DNA of 64,000 nt. It comes from Halobellus ruber. GTDB taxonomy: Archaea; Halobacteriota; Halobacteria; Halobacteriales; Haloferacaceae. Shown here piece by piece: positions 32,408 to 41,679 of the stretch. Each line of letters opens with the position of its first letter. Positions within the stretch are counted from its first letter, which is position 1. The notes below the pieces were generated by a model. It was not told the origin of the DNA and made no database searches. It worked only from the letters and a program-made list of their open reading frames with translations. Position numbers and translations under genes: made by a program. The stretch covers positions 186,001 to 250,000 of the forward strand of contig NZ_JACKXD010000004.1 in the NCBI RefSeq assembly GCF_014212355.1, written 5' to 3'.

Positions 32408-33637
32408 ATGTCCCGGAGCCCGTCGATCCCGGATCGTCCGCGTTTAGACCTCGATCCGGAGATGTCCGACGCCGAACGCCTGTCGGCGATCCGCCAGCAC
32501 TACGAGCGGCTCGTCGCCGTCAACGACGAACTCGACGAACGCCTCTCGGAGGCCACCGACCGCCGCAACGAGCTCCAGGAGGAACTCGAACGGTTGAAGC
32601 GGCGCAACGAGACGCTGAAGACCTCCTCGCTGTACCTCGCGACCGTCGAGGAGCTGACCGACGACGGTGTCGTAATCAAACAGCACGGCAACAACCAGGA
32701 GGTGCTGACCGACATCTCGCCGCATCTCGACGACGAGCTCGAGGCGGGCGACCGGGTCGCGATCAACGACTCCTTCGCCATTCAGCAGCTGCTCGACGAC
32801 GAGACCGACTCCCGGGCGCAGGCGATGGAGATCGACGCGTCGCCGACGGTCTCCTACGGTGACATCGGCGGGATCGACGACCAGGTCCGGGAGGTCCGGG
32901 AGGCCGTCGAGGAGCCGCTCACCAACCCCGAACTCTTCGAGACGGTCGGGGTCGACCCCCCCTCGGGTGTGTTGCTCTACGGCCCGCCGGGGACGGGGAA
33001 AACGATGCTGGCGAAGGCGGTCGCAAACGAGACCGACGCGACGTTCATCAAGATGGCGGGCTCGGAACTCGTCCGAAAGTTCATCGGCGAGGGCTCCCGG
33101 CTCGTGCGTGACCTCTTCGAGCTCGCCGCCGAGCGCGAGCCTGCGGTCATCTTCATCGACGAGATCGACGCCGTCGCCTCCAAGCGGACGGACTCGAAGA
33201 CCTCCGGCGACGCCGAGGTCCAGCGGACGATGATGCAACTCCTCTCGGAGATGGACGGCTTCGACGACCGCGGCGAGGTCCGGATCATGGCCGCGACGAA
33301 CCGCTTCGATATGCTCGACGAGGCGATCCTCCGCCCCGGCCGCTTCGACCGGCTCATCAAGGTCCCGAAACCGAGCATCGAGGGCCGCGAGCGGATCCTG
33401 GAGATCCACACCCGCGATATGAACGTCTCCGACGACGTCGACTTCGCCGATCTGGCGGCGGAACTCGAGGAGTACTCCGGCGCCGACATCGCGGCCCTCG
33501 CCACCGAGGCCGGGATGTTCGCGATCCGCGACGGCCGCGCCGAGGTTCGCCGCCGGGACTTCGACGACGCCTACGAGAAGATCGAGGACGCCGAGGAACA
33601 GACCACGATCCCGGGGCACACGCCGTACCAGTACTGA
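32408..33637 (+). CDS. pan: Proteasome-activating nucleotidase (PAN)
   Basis: 409 residues. An N-terminal coiled coil (about 25-75: NDELDERLSEATDRRNELQE) is followed by an OB domain and an AAA+ module with Walker A GPPGTGKTMLAKAVA, Walker B AVIFIDEIDAVAS, and the second region of homology ATNRFDMLDEAILRPGRFDR. It unfolds substrates for the 20S proteasome. The last residues are PYQY: the C-terminal tripeptide YQY does not have tyrosine in the penultimate place expected for a strict HbYX docking motif. A TATA-like CATTTACA lies about 30 nt before the ATG. Confidence 0.97.
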   Translation: MSRSPSIPDRPRLDLDPEMSDAERLSAIRQHYERLVAVNDELDERLSEATDRRNELQEELERLKRRNETLKTSSLYLATVEELTDDGVVIKQHGNNQEVLTDISPHLDDELEAGDRVAINDSFAIQQLLDDETDSRAQAMEIDASPTVSYGDIGGIDDQVREVREAVEEPLTNPELFETVGVDPPSGVLLYGPPGTGKTMLAKAVANETDATFIKMAGSELVRKFIGEGSRLVRDLFELAAEREPAVIFIDEIDAVASKRTDSKTSGDAEVQRTMMQLLSEMDGFDDRGEVRIMAATNRFDMLDEAILRPGRFDRLIKVPKPSIEGRERILEIHTRDMNVSDDVDFADLAAELEEYSGADIAALATEAGMFAIRDGRAEVRRRDFDDAYEKIEDAEEQTTIPGHTPYQY

Positions 33638-33730
33638 CGGTCGCGTCGACCGCCCCGCGGTCCCGAAACTCCCTTGCCCCCGCCGACGGCTTTATTTGGG
33701 CTGTCCACGTAGAACACGTGTCTTTATTCA

Positions 33731-34111
33731 ATGAACGGAAACAACCCATACGCGGGTGCTCCGGGCGTCGTCGACGCGGGCCGCCCGGAGGACGTCGACC
33801 TCTCGGCGGCGCAGGTACGGGCGCTCCGGACCGCCGTCGCCGGCATCGTCTCCCGGACCCAGACGTACCTCCCCGAGGGGTACGCCGTCGGGTCGGAACT
33901 CTCCTACGGCAGCAACGGCCCGCAGGCCACGGTCGCGGTCCGACCCCCCGCAGGCCGCCCGGTCAGCGCGGGCTTCGCGCCGGACGAGGAGGACCTCGAA
34001 TCCGGGCTGACCGACGAGGACCGCGACGAGGTGGCCCGCGGGCTGGCCGCCTCCGCCGCCCTGCAGGTGATGAACACCGTCGGCGACGGGCTGACGCCGA
34101 CCGCGCGGTAA
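33731..34111 (+). CDS. Conserved haloarchaeal protein (DUF5811-like)
   Basis: 126 residues, soluble, beginning MNGNNPYAGAPG, then ALRTAVAGIVSRTQTYLPEG, and ending in a helix (ARGLAASAALQVMNTVGD). From memory this fits DUF5811, a family confined to haloarchaea. Its own promoter is indicated by CTTTATTTGGG about 35-40 nt upstream. Function unknown. Confidence 0.72.
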   Translation: MNGNNPYAGAPGVVDAGRPEDVDLSAAQVRALRTAVAGIVSRTQTYLPEGYAVGSELSYGSNGPQATVAVRPPAGRPVSAGFAPDEEDLESGLTDEDRDEVARGLAASAALQVMNTVGDGLTPTAR

Positions 34112-34114
34112 GCC

Positions 34115-34294
34115 TCAGTCCTCCTGTTTCCGGTCGATATACCCGTTGACCAGCTGTGGCGTTACGACGCCGACGAACAGGATTGTACCGATCAGCACCT
34201 CGGTACCGAGGTCGGTCAGCCACAGTCCGCCGTACCCGAGGAGGAGCGCGAGGGTGCCGGACGCCAGCACGACCGCGTTCTCGCGGGAGACCAT
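34115..34294 (-). CDS. Small two-helix membrane protein, 59 aa
   Basis: MVSRENAVVLASGTLALLLG... has two hydrophobic segments (AVVLASGTLALLLGYGGLWL and VLIGTILFVGVVTPQLV) and ends in a charged DRKQED tail. It converges on the DUF5811-like gene with a 3-bp gap. Tight packing and clean membrane topology support a real gene. Family not recognised. Confidence 0.6.
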   Translation of the reverse strand: MVSRENAVVLASGTLALLLGYGGLWLTDLGTEVLIGTILFVGVVTPQLVNGYIDRKQED

Positions 34295-34359
34295 ACCGCC
34301 GACTACGGGGATATGGGCCAAAACACCTGGCGGCGTCGGCACCGATCGGTCCGCACCCG

Positions 34360-34806
34360 TTACTGGCCGACCGCGCGGCCGGACCGCTCCTCGACGTCGA
34401 GCGCCCACACGTTGGGGTTCTCCCGGAGTTCGTGGTCGGCGAGCAGGTCCGACCGGTAGGCGTTGTCGAGCATCGCCTCCCTGGCTGCGTCCCATTCCTC
34501 GGGGCTGATCCGGTCGAGCGGCCCCGACACGATCACGCTCCGCCACGCGCCGTCGGGGCCGACGTCGACGGCGGTGAAACTCACCTCGTCGGACTGCTCG
34601 GCGTACGTCTCCTTCCGGAAGTCGGCGGTCGCGCCCACAAAGAGGAAGTAGAGGCGGTCGCCGTCGTAGCCGAACGACAGCGGGACGCCGTACGGTACCC
34701 CGTCGGCGCTCATCGAGAGGACGCCGGCGCCGGTCTCCCGCAACATCTCGTCGATCTCCGAGTCGTCGAGTTCCATCCCCAGCAGTGGTCGAAGTTCCGA
34801 ATCCAT
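34360..34806 (-). CDS. Pyridoxamine 5'-phosphate oxidase-like flavin-binding protein
   Basis: 148 residues of split-barrel fold: EIDEMLRETGAGVLSMSADG, VPYGVPLSFGYDGDRLYFLF, then a segment like SVIVSGPLDRI. This class binds FMN or F420 or heme; the exact cofactor is unclear. The ATG at 34806 is preceded by an AT-rich GGTAATAAATATCGGC, a strong TATA box about 25 nt upstream. It lies downstream of infB on the same strand. Confidence 0.82.
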   Translation of the reverse strand: MDSELRPLLGMELDDSEIDEMLRETGAGVLSMSADGVPYGVPLSFGYDGDRLYFLFVGATADFRKETYAEQSDEVSFTAVDVGPDGAWRSVIVSGPLDRISPEEWDAAREAMLDNAYRSDLLADHELRENPNVWALDVEERSGRAVGQ

Positions 34807-34908
34807 ACCTCGTATCCGGGCGGATCGGTAATAAATATCGGCTGGAGTTCCCACACGTTCGGAACGGGAGGTCGTCGTCGACCAACCTGATCGCGTTGTC
34901 GTCTGGGT

Positions 34909-36723
34909 CTACTCCCCCCAGAAGGGGTCCCGACTCCGGTGTTTGTCGAGATACCCCGTCAGCGCCTCCAGTTCGTCGGTGGGGATGTCGTCTGCGAGCT
35001 CCTGTTCGAGGATCTTCGCGTGTTTCTCGGGGAGTTCGACCCACAGTTCGTCGCCCTCCTCGATCTGCCGGCCCACGGTGGGGCCGTCGATCGCGACCGA
35101 CACCCTGGTTCCGGACCGCGCCTCCGAGACGTCCTCGCCCTGCTCTTGGATCCCCGACAGTTGCCCGATCCGGGTCGGGGCCGACCCCTCCCACTTCACG
35201 ACCCGCTGGTTGTTCTTCAGCGTGCCCGAGAGGACCTCGACGCCGACGACGGCGGGATCGGACTGCCGGAAGACGTGGTCCTCTAGGATCCGGAACCGAC
35301 ACGGCCGCACGATCTTGTCGAGCACCGTCTCCTGTTGGGCGCGTTCGAGTTCGCCGACGTACTCCTCGTATTCGTCGACGAGTTGGTAGATCACGTCGTC
35401 GTCGAACAGCCGGACCTCGCTCTCGTCGAGTTCGGCCTCGGCGTTCGACAGGACCTCGACGTTGAAGCCGAGCACGACGCGGTGTTTCTCCTCGTTCGCC
35501 GTCGAGGCGACTGCGATGTCCCGCGGCGCGATGTCGCCGACCTCCGCCCGGAGGATCGGGACCTCCGCTTCGCGGAGGGCGTTGGCCATCGCCTCCAGGC
35601 TCCCGAGGGTGTCGGCCTTGACCACGACCCCCTCCTCCTCGGTGGAGACCTGGATCTCCGCGAGCTCGGACTCGACCTCCTCGATCACGCTCTCTTGATC
35701 CCGGTCGCGGACGACTCGGATGGGTGCGCCCGCCATCGCGTCGTCGAGGTCGGGGGCGGCGACCTTGATCCCCGCGGCGGCGCGGACCTCCTCGACCTTG
35801 TCGAACCGCTTTTCCACACGGATCTCGGCGTTGGGGCGCGGCTGGAGCAGCGCCCGGACCTCGGTCACGATCGGGCCGTCGGTCCCCCCGACGACGATCT
35901 CGTCGCCGGCGCGGACGCTGCCGTCGTAGAGCACGATGTCGACGGTGGCGCCGAACCCGCGCTCGTCCTTCACTTCGAGCACCGTCCCCGCGCCGGGCCC
36001 GGTCGTGTCGACCGCCATCTGCTCTTTCATATACCGCTGGGAGAGCCCCATCAGGACGGCGAGCAGGTCCGGGACGCCCTCGCTGGTGATCGCGGAGATC
36101 GGCACGACCCCGACGTTCTTCGCGAAGTTCTGGACCCGCCAGTAGAGGTCCGCCGAGAAGCCCTCGTCGGAGAGGTCGCCGATGATCTCGTAGAGGTTCT
36201 CGTCGAGTCGCCCGCGGGCAGCCTCCGATTGGGACTCGTAGGACGCCTGGATCGGCGACCCTTGCTTGGGGTTCCACCCCGGCGTGGTGTCGACCTTGTT
36301 GGCGGCGACGACGAACGGGGTGCCGGTGCGTTCCAGGATTTCGAGCGCCTCGATCGTCTGCGGCTGGAAGCCGTCGTTGACGTCGACTACCACGACCGCG
36401 ATGTCCGCGAGGGCGCCCCCGCGGGAGCGCAGCGTCGTAAACGAGTGGTGCCCCGGCGTGTCGATGAACAGCAGTCCGGGGAGGTCGAAGTCCGTGGGGT
36501 CGACGAGGTCGCCCGCCATCTCCGAGACGGTCTCAAGCGGGACCGCGGTCGCCCCGATGTGCTGGGTGATCGCGCCGGCCTCGCCCTCGCTGACGGCCGA
36601 CCCGCGGATCGTATCGAGTAACGTGGTCTTCCCGTGATCGACGTGGCCTAACACCGCCACGATCGGCGTCCGCAGCGAGTCCGGTTCGACCGTCGGGCCG
36701 GCGTCGGCGTCGGTATCAGACAT
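34909..36723 (-). CDS. infB: Translation initiation factor IF-2 (aIF5B)
   Basis: 604 residues. The G domain carries [34 protein letters not shown] and NKVDTTPGWN. Barrel domains follow, with LGSLEAMANALREAEVPILR and a C-terminal PCRFRILEDHVFRQSDPAVVGVE region that binds initiator tRNA in the family. It joins the ribosomal subunits at initiation. Two AT-rich boxes, GTAATACAC (about 33 nt upstream) and CTTAACTAC (about 50 nt upstream), are candidate TATA elements. Confidence 0.97.
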   Translation of the reverse strand: MSDTDADAGPTVEPDSLRTPIVAVLGHVDHGKTTLLDTIRGSAVSEGEAGAITQHIGATAVPLETVSEMAGDLVDPTDFDLPGLLFIDTPGHHSFTTLRSRGGALADIAVVVVDVNDGFQPQTIEALEILERTGTPFVVAANKVDTTPGWNPKQGSPIQASYESQSEAARGRLDENLYEIIGDLSDEGFSADLYWRVQNFAKNVGVVPISAITSEGVPDLLAVLMGLSQRYMKEQMAVDTTGPGAGTVLEVKDERGFGATVDIVLYDGSVRAGDEIVVGGTDGPIVTEVRALLQPRPNAEIRVEKRFDKVEEVRAAAGIKVAAPDLDDAMAGAPIRVVRDRDQESVIEEVESELAEIQVSTEEEGVVVKADTLGSLEAMANALREAEVPILRAEVGDIAPRDIAVASTANEEKHRVVLGFNVEVLSNAEAELDESEVRLFDDDVIYQLVDEYEEYVGELERAQQETVLDKIVRPCRFRILEDHVFRQSDPAVVGVEVLSGTLKNNQRVVKWEGSAPTRIGQLSGIQEQGEDVSEARSGTRVSVAIDGPTVGRQIEEGDELWVELPEKHAKILEQELADDIPTDELEALTGYLDKHRSRDPFWGE

Positions 36724-37040
36724 AGAGAATCACCCCGGAGAAGTTCCTTGGGTGTATTACAGTTCTGGGCTGTAGTTAAGTCCATCGTCATTCCGAGACG
36801 ACGGTTCCGGGGCGTCCACGGGCGAATCACCCGTCGTGTCGGTGCAGGGGGCGTGACTCCGCCACCGACCGGCCGCATCCCCCGCAGGATCGGCTGCTCG
36901 GATCCTCGCTTTGCTCGGAACCCGCGTGTCGATCCCCGACCCGACGTGCCGACCCCTACATCCCCGCCACACCGCCCGTCAGACGCGCGTCGACCGCGTT
37001 GCCCGTGGCGTTTATGTAACAGTACGCAGTAGTGCGGGGT
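36724..37040. other. Divergent promoter region infB / PRC-barrel gene
   Basis: 317 bases without a gene. It holds the infB promoter elements at the left (TGTATTACA near 36752-36760) and, at the right, CGTTTATGT (37009-37017), about 28 nt before the PRC-barrel ATG. The middle is GC-rich with short inverted words but no RNA gene I can identify. Confidence 0.5.
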
Positions 37041-37292
37041 ATGGCAGACGAACTCGCGGAGAACCTCTCCGGGAAGGAGGTAATGACGTCGAGCGGGACG
37101 TACATCGGCGTCCTTCGCAACATCCAGATGAACACCAAAACGGGGACGATCAACGACCTGTTGGTCTCTCCGTTCGACGACGTCGTCCCGGAGCAACACC
37201 GGTTCGAAACCACCACCGACGAGGGGGAAACCGCCTTCTCGATCCCCGTCTCGGACGTCCGCGACGTCGACGACGCGGTCGTGCTCAAATAA
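37041..37292 (+). CDS. PRC-barrel domain protein
   Basis: 83 residues, one PRC-barrel: LSGKEVMTSSGTYIGVLRNI, NTKTGTINDLLVSPFDD and a final IPVSDVRDVDDAVVLK. Single PRC-barrel proteins of this kind in haloarchaea include the cell-division factors CdpB1 and CdpB2, which link to the FtsZ/SepF system. I think the infB-PRC-nob1 neighbourhood is the one of a CdpB, but this rests on memory. The gene starts about 28 nt after its TATA box (CGTTTATGT) and is followed after 17 bp by nob1. Confidence 0.85.
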   Translation: MADELAENLSGKEVMTSSGTYIGVLRNIQMNTKTGTINDLLVSPFDDVVPEQHRFETTTDEGETAFSIPVSDVRDVDDAVVLK

Positions 37293-37309
37293 CCCCCCCT
37301 GACGAGCCG

Positions 37310-37768
37310 ATGCAAGTTCTCGACTCCTCGGCGTTCATCAACGAGTACCACACCACAGACGACATCGCGTCGATCCCGATGGTCCGCGAGGAACTTGAGG
37401 GGGAGGCGTCGTACCGCTACGACGCCGACGAGGGCTCCGGGATGCACGTCCACATCCCCGCGGGCGACACCGTCGAGAAGATCAAGCGGGCCGCCCGCGA
37501 AACGGGCGACGCCGAGGAACTCTCCGAGACCGATCTCCGACTGCTGGCGGCGGCGTTCGAGCTCGACGGCGTCCTCGTCACCGACGACTACGCCATCCAG
37601 AACGTCGCCGAGCGCGTCGACGTCGCGGTGAAGGTGATCGCCCGCGAGGGGATCTCCGAGACCCGCGAGTGGACGTTCCAGTGTCAAGGGTGTGGCCGCG
37701 AGTTCGACGAACACCGCGACCGGTGTCCCGTCTGCGGGATGGAACTCGCCCGGAAGAACCCCGCCTGA
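37310..37768 (+). CDS. nob1: rRNA maturation endonuclease Nob1
   Basis: 152 residues. The PIN domain has its first catalytic acid in MQVLDSSAFINEY and later acids in ETDLRLLAAAFELDG and VTDDYAIQNVA. A C-terminal zinc ribbon follows (CQGCGREF, then CPVCGMELA). Nob1 makes the final cut at the 3' end of 16S rRNA. The gene lies 17 bp after the PRC-barrel gene, likely in one transcript. Confidence 0.95.
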   Translation: MQVLDSSAFINEYHTTDDIASIPMVREELEGEASYRYDADEGSGMHVHIPAGDTVEKIKRAARETGDAEELSETDLRLLAAAFELDGVLVTDDYAIQNVAERVDVAVKVIAREGISETREWTFQCQGCGREFDEHRDRCPVCGMELARKNPA

Positions 37769-37796
37769 GCCGGGCTGATCCCACGGTGGTTCCGGG

Positions 37797-38543
37797 TCAG
37801 GGCCCGACGAGCCCGGTCGTCGTCGCGTACGCCGCGGCGAACTGCACGGTGTTGAACAGCCCGTGGATCGCCGCCGGGACCGCGAGGTTTCGACAGTTCT
37901 CGTAGACGACACCCAGCACGCCGCCGAGCAACAGCACCACCGCGAGGGTCGCAAGTAGCCCCTCGCCGCTGTACGAGGAGATGTGGACCGCGGCGAACAC
38001 CGCGCTGGCGACCGCGACCGCGACGGCGGTGCCGTACGCCTCGCGGAACAGCCCCTGGAGGATCCCCCGGAAGATCAGCTCCTCGGTGGGCCCGACCAGC
38101 AGGATCGTCACGGGCACCAGATAGAGGAAGTAGACCGGCTGGTCGGCGCCCTGCTCGACGATCGCGCTGTCGGCCCCGCTGACGCCCAGGGCGCCGAACA
38201 CCGCCGTGGCGGCGACGTACAGCCCGAGGAGTCCGGCGAACCCGAGCCCGAACCACTTCAGATCGTTCCGGGTCGGCCACCGGACCGTAACGAGGTCGAC
38301 CCGGTCGGTCACGAGGAGGTAGCCGACGCCGGCGACGCCGAAGCCGACGAACTGGAACGTGCTCCGCAACGCCAACCGGAGCGCGCTTCCCCGGGCGATC
38401 CCGGCGGCGTCGAGCAGCGGCGCCCCGAGCGCCACGGCGACTGACGCGAGCAGGACGACGAGCGCGACGACGGCGAACGCGCCGCCGACCGCGCGGACGT
38501 GGGTTCGCGGGTCCCGGAGCGACGAGTGGGAATCGGAGGCCAT
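37797..38543 (-). CDS. CPBP family intramembrane metalloprotease
   Basis: 248 residues with about seven to eight hydrophobic segments. Motif 1 is GPTEELIFRGILQGLFREAYG (EExxxR shown within it), and motif 2 is AVFAAVHISS with the metal-ligand histidine. These match CAAX-protease and bacteriocin-processing (CPBP) enzymes. The substrate is unknown. It converges on nob1 with 28 bp between. Confidence 0.9.
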   Translation of the reverse strand: MASDSHSSLRDPRTHVRAVGGAFAVVALVVLLASVAVALGAPLLDAAGIARGSALRLALRSTFQFVGFGVAGVGYLLVTDRVDLVTVRWPTRNDLKWFGLGFAGLLGLYVAATAVFGALGVSGADSAIVEQGADQPVYFLYLVPVTILLVGPTEELIFRGILQGLFREAYGTAVAVAVASAVFAAVHISSYSGEGLLATLAVVLLLGGVLGVVYENCRNLAVPAAIHGLFNTVQFAAAYATTTGLVGP

Positions 38544-38655
38544 TCAGTTGGGGTTGCTACGGGAGTGAGCCGCAAATGGGTACCGGTCCGTCGGGGCCGG
38601 GGGCCGACCGCGGCCGGCGACAGCGTCTTTCAGGCGGGCCCTCGTACCGACCGAT

Positions 38656-39075
38656 ATGACCAACCCCAATCGCTGCCCCGAGTGCGACCGCGAACCGGTC
38701 CGGATCGCCGTCCCCGCCGCAGTCAGGGAGCATACGCCCGACGGCGCGGCCGTCGTCGGGAGTTGCCCGCGCTGCCTTCGGACGGTCGCGCTCGACGGAC
38801 CGACCGACGCCGACGCGGACGGCCCGCTCTCCGGCCCGGCGCCGCCGGAGGCGATCCCACCCGGCGAGGGCGGCGCGGCGCTGCTGCTCGCGATCGGACA
38901 TCTCGACTCGGTGGCGCTGAACCGGCCGGCAATCGGGGCGCTCGTCGACCACGCCGAGCGGGCGGGCGCGGACGTATTTTTGACGCTGGATCGGCTCGCG
39001 GCCGACGAGTCGGTCGACGCCTTCGTGGACCTGGGGCGTCGGCGCCGGCAACTCGAATCGATGCTCGACGATTGA
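38656..39075 (+). CDS. Haloarchaeal zinc-ribbon protein (DUF6276-like)
   Basis: 139 residues. CPECDREPVRIAVPAAVREH and later GSCPRCLRTVAL form a four-cysteine site, followed by a GGAALLLAIGHLDSVALNRP helix and an acidic C-terminal half. It resembles DUF6276 from memory. Function unknown. Divergent from the CPBP gene. Confidence 0.7.
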   Translation: MTNPNRCPECDREPVRIAVPAAVREHTPDGAAVVGSCPRCLRTVALDGPTDADADGPLSGPAPPEAIPPGEGGAALLLAIGHLDSVALNRPAIGALVDHAERAGADVFLTLDRLAADESVDAFVDLGRRRRQLESMLDD

Positions 39076-39107
39076 TCGACTGCAGGTACCGTCCCGGCAC
39101 CCGACTA

Positions 39108-40193
39108 CTACGAGACGGAATTCAACAGCAGATTGATGACTTCGGGAGCAAGCAGCGAGACCAGCAACTGCAGCGATGTGTTCACAGTCGTCGGGTACTC
39201 CCGCATCGACCGCACCTGCTCGATGCGGCGCTGGATCTGTTCAACTTCGGGGTTGTCGTGGAGTTTGGCGGACGAGATGTCGTAGGGGTTGGTGACGATG
39301 TCGTGGAGTTGCTGTTCGAGCTGACTGAGGTGAGAGTCCTTTTCGCTGGCCATCAGTCGGTGTACCGTGAACATCGAACTCCCCACGGCGACGAGTCCAA
39401 GCAGCCACAGAGCCGTGAAGAACCCGGCCTCTACGGTGCCCACTCGGGAGACAGCCGCCGTTCCGAGCCCGGTGAGGGGTGGGCCGTAGATGTAAACCAG
39501 ATACAACAGCAGGCCGGCGGTGTAGACGTAGTACGTTCGTTTGAACAGCTCCCCGATCGGGTAGAACCCGCCGAGGTTGCGCGGGTCGAGGAACGCAGGG
39601 GTGGGTCGGATCTTCGTCAATTGCACGGGGAGTACAAACTGGATCGAGGCGAACTGCATCACGAAATCGACCGCGATCGGAACGTACCCGAGCGGGTAGA
39701 TCACCCCTGCGAACGCGGCGGTCGAGACGACGCCGAACGTCTCGACGTAGGACGAAAGCCCGATGATACCGACGATGTACAGATAATACCCGCCAAGAAC
39801 GACGATGTAGAACGTCGCTCTCGTGCGGCGCGAAATCTCGAATCCGGCGTACGATGGGTGCTCGGCACGGTCGCTCCGCCTCCGGAGATCCATCTGATCG
39901 AGCGCCTGCCGGTAGGTGGCTGTCATATACCGAACCCCGGCTGCGGCGATCAGCACGGCCGCGGGGATCGCAAGCGAAAACGGGTTCTGAACGAATCCGT
40001 GGGAGCGCCCCGTGAACACGTGGAAGTACGTGTTCACGACCCCGAAATCGAGGACCACGAACGTCGCGGCGTACAGGTAGAGCGGCGGGACGTTCACCGG
40101 TAGGGCCGTCGACAGCGCACCGAACCCGAGCCCGTTCACTAAGACGTGTGTCAGAAGATTGTCATACTCCACGTCACCATCCGTGGCGCCCAT
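39108..40193 (-). CDS. Polytopic membrane protein of unknown function
   Basis: 361 residues with about seven to eight hydrophobic segments (e.g. LYLYAATFVVLDFGVV, FYIVVLGGYYLYIVGIIGL, VYTAGLLLYLVYIY, ALWLLGLVAVGSSMFTVHRL). A cytoplasmic C-terminal part follows that begins like a coiled coil (SEKDSHLSQLEQQLHDIV) and ends with one more hydrophobic helix. No family recognised. Composition is less acidic and less GC-rich than its neighbours. The TATA box ATAATATAGT (minus strand, 40210-40219) lies about 20-27 nt before the ATG. Confidence 0.75.
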   Translation of the reverse strand: MGATDGDVEYDNLLTHVLVNGLGFGALSTALPVNVPPLYLYAATFVVLDFGVVNTYFHVFTGRSHGFVQNPFSLAIPAAVLIAAAGVRYMTATYRQALDQMDLRRRSDRAEHPSYAGFEISRRTRATFYIVVLGGYYLYIVGIIGLSSYVETFGVVSTAAFAGVIYPLGYVPIAVDFVMQFASIQFVLPVQLTKIRPTPAFLDPRNLGGFYPIGELFKRTYYVYTAGLLLYLVYIYGPPLTGLGTAAVSRVGTVEAGFFTALWLLGLVAVGSSMFTVHRLMASEKDSHLSQLEQQLHDIVTNPYDISSAKLHDNPEVEQIQRRIEQVRSMREYPTTVNTSLQLLVSLLAPEVINLLLNSVS

Positions 40194-40428
40194 ACCACAG
40201 CCAGAGTACTATATTATTTCAATGTCACGTCGGTGTCTGCCGCCCGCGACCGGGACGGGGCACGCGTCGACAATCATCCGCTCCGGGGCGACATCCGCAC
40301 CGCCGGGACTGCTCGCTCGGCGTGGGAGAGAGTCGATCGTTTCGGGCGTGTGTTACGAACGCAGCGTACGGCGATGACCGATCGACGTAATCGCCCCGAC
40401 ATCGACGGAAGGACAAAAAAGTGCGTGT

Positions 40429-41679
40429 CTACACCCCGGTCGAGTACCGCAGGATCCCGGCGATCCCGCCGAAGGCGTCGTGAAGCTGTTCGCCCTTCTC
40501 GAAGTCGGTGGAGATGAACTTCGTCTCGGTGCCGCGCTGGCCCGCGATGTCCATCAGGTGTTCGATCACGTCCTCGCGGCCGACCTTCTCGGCCTCGTCG
40601 CCGCACTCGCTGCACTCGTGGTCGGGGTCGCCGTGGCGGCTGTCGACGACCTCGTACTCCTCGTGGCCCTCGGGACACTCGTAGATCACCACGTCCGAGC
40701 GGAGGTCCTCCGAGAGCAGCAGCCGGTCGACCGACCCCATCATCAGGTTCTTCCGGGTCGGCTCGAACCCGTAGGTCGCCTTCTCGCCGGTGTGGAGCTG
40801 CTCGAAGAACTCCTCCATCTCGGCTTTGTCCTTCATCACCTCCTGGTCGGCGAGGACGTCGCTCGCGGCGTCGACGAGGTCCTTCAGCCCCGATTCGTCG
40901 GTGTAGGAGACGTCGAACTTCCCCGCCACCAGGTCCTGGAGTTCGTGGTGGAGGTAGTCGCCGTCGAGGAACTCGTCTTTCGTCGGCGAGGGACCGCCCA
41001 CGAGGATGCCGTCCATCTCGTGGCGCTTCGGGACGAACAGGTCGTCGGCCATCCCTGCGACCTCCTGATAGAAGTTGTCGATGGCTTCCAGCCGGAGGCG
41101 GGCGAACCGCTGGGCGGACTGGCCGCCCTTCCGCTGCTTCCCGGGGACCAGCGACGACGCCGACTTCACGGCCTCGACGCGTTTGCCCTTCAGCCACCCG
41201 ACGTTGGCCTCCCGGCGGTCGAGGACGATCAGGCCGAACAGGCCCTTGTCGGTCAGCATGTGCTCCAGCGGCTCGGTCAGGAAGTTCGAGTCGCAGTGGT
41301 AGCGGAACGACTGGATCGGCTCCGGCGGGCTCTCGAGCGTCCGCGTCACCATCTCCGTCTGGCCGCCGCCGGCGTCGACCGCACCCGAGAAGACGACGAT
41401 TCCGTTCTCCGGCGGGTAGGTGTCGTAGTACCGGAGCCGGTCCTTGATCGACGTGAGCGCGTCCTGGACGTTCGTCCGGGTCTGCTTGGATTTGATGTTG
41501 GACGCCTCGGAGTGCTCCTGGGTGACGTGGGCGACGACGTCGGAGATCTGCTTGTCGGGGGGGATGTAGATGGTGACGAGCTGCGTGCCGGAGCCTTCGT
41601 ACTCCGTGAGCTCCTCGATGACCTTCCGGAACTCGTACTTCCGTCGGTCCTCGTTCACTTCCTCGGCCTCGGTACTCAT
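40429..41679 (-). CDS. prf1: Peptide chain release factor aRF1
   Basis: 416 residues. Stop-codon recognition motifs NIKS (in EASNIKSKQTR) and YxCxxxF (YHCDSNF) are present, as is the catalytic GGQ (KGGQSAQRFARLR). The C-terminal domain contains a four-Cys-like minidomain around CPEGHEE and CSECGDEAE. It releases nascent chains at all three stop codons. A TATA-like GTTACTTACC lies about 30 nt before the ATG. Confidence 0.97.
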   Translation of the reverse strand: MSTEAEEVNEDRRKYEFRKVIEELTEYEGSGTQLVTIYIPPDKQISDVVAHVTQEHSEASNIKSKQTRTNVQDALTSIKDRLRYYDTYPPENGIVVFSGAVDAGGGQTEMVTRTLESPPEPIQSFRYHCDSNFLTEPLEHMLTDKGLFGLIVLDRREANVGWLKGKRVEAVKSASSLVPGKQRKGGQSAQRFARLRLEAIDNFYQEVAGMADDLFVPKRHEMDGILVGGPSPTKDEFLDGDYLHHELQDLVAGKFDVSYTDESGLKDLVDAASDVLADQEVMKDKAEMEEFFEQLHTGEKATYGFEPTRKNLMMGSVDRLLLSEDLRSDVVIYECPEGHEEYEVVDSRHGDPDHECSECGDEAEKVGREDVIEHLMDIAGQRGTETKFISTDFEKGEQLHDAFGGIAGILRYSTGV

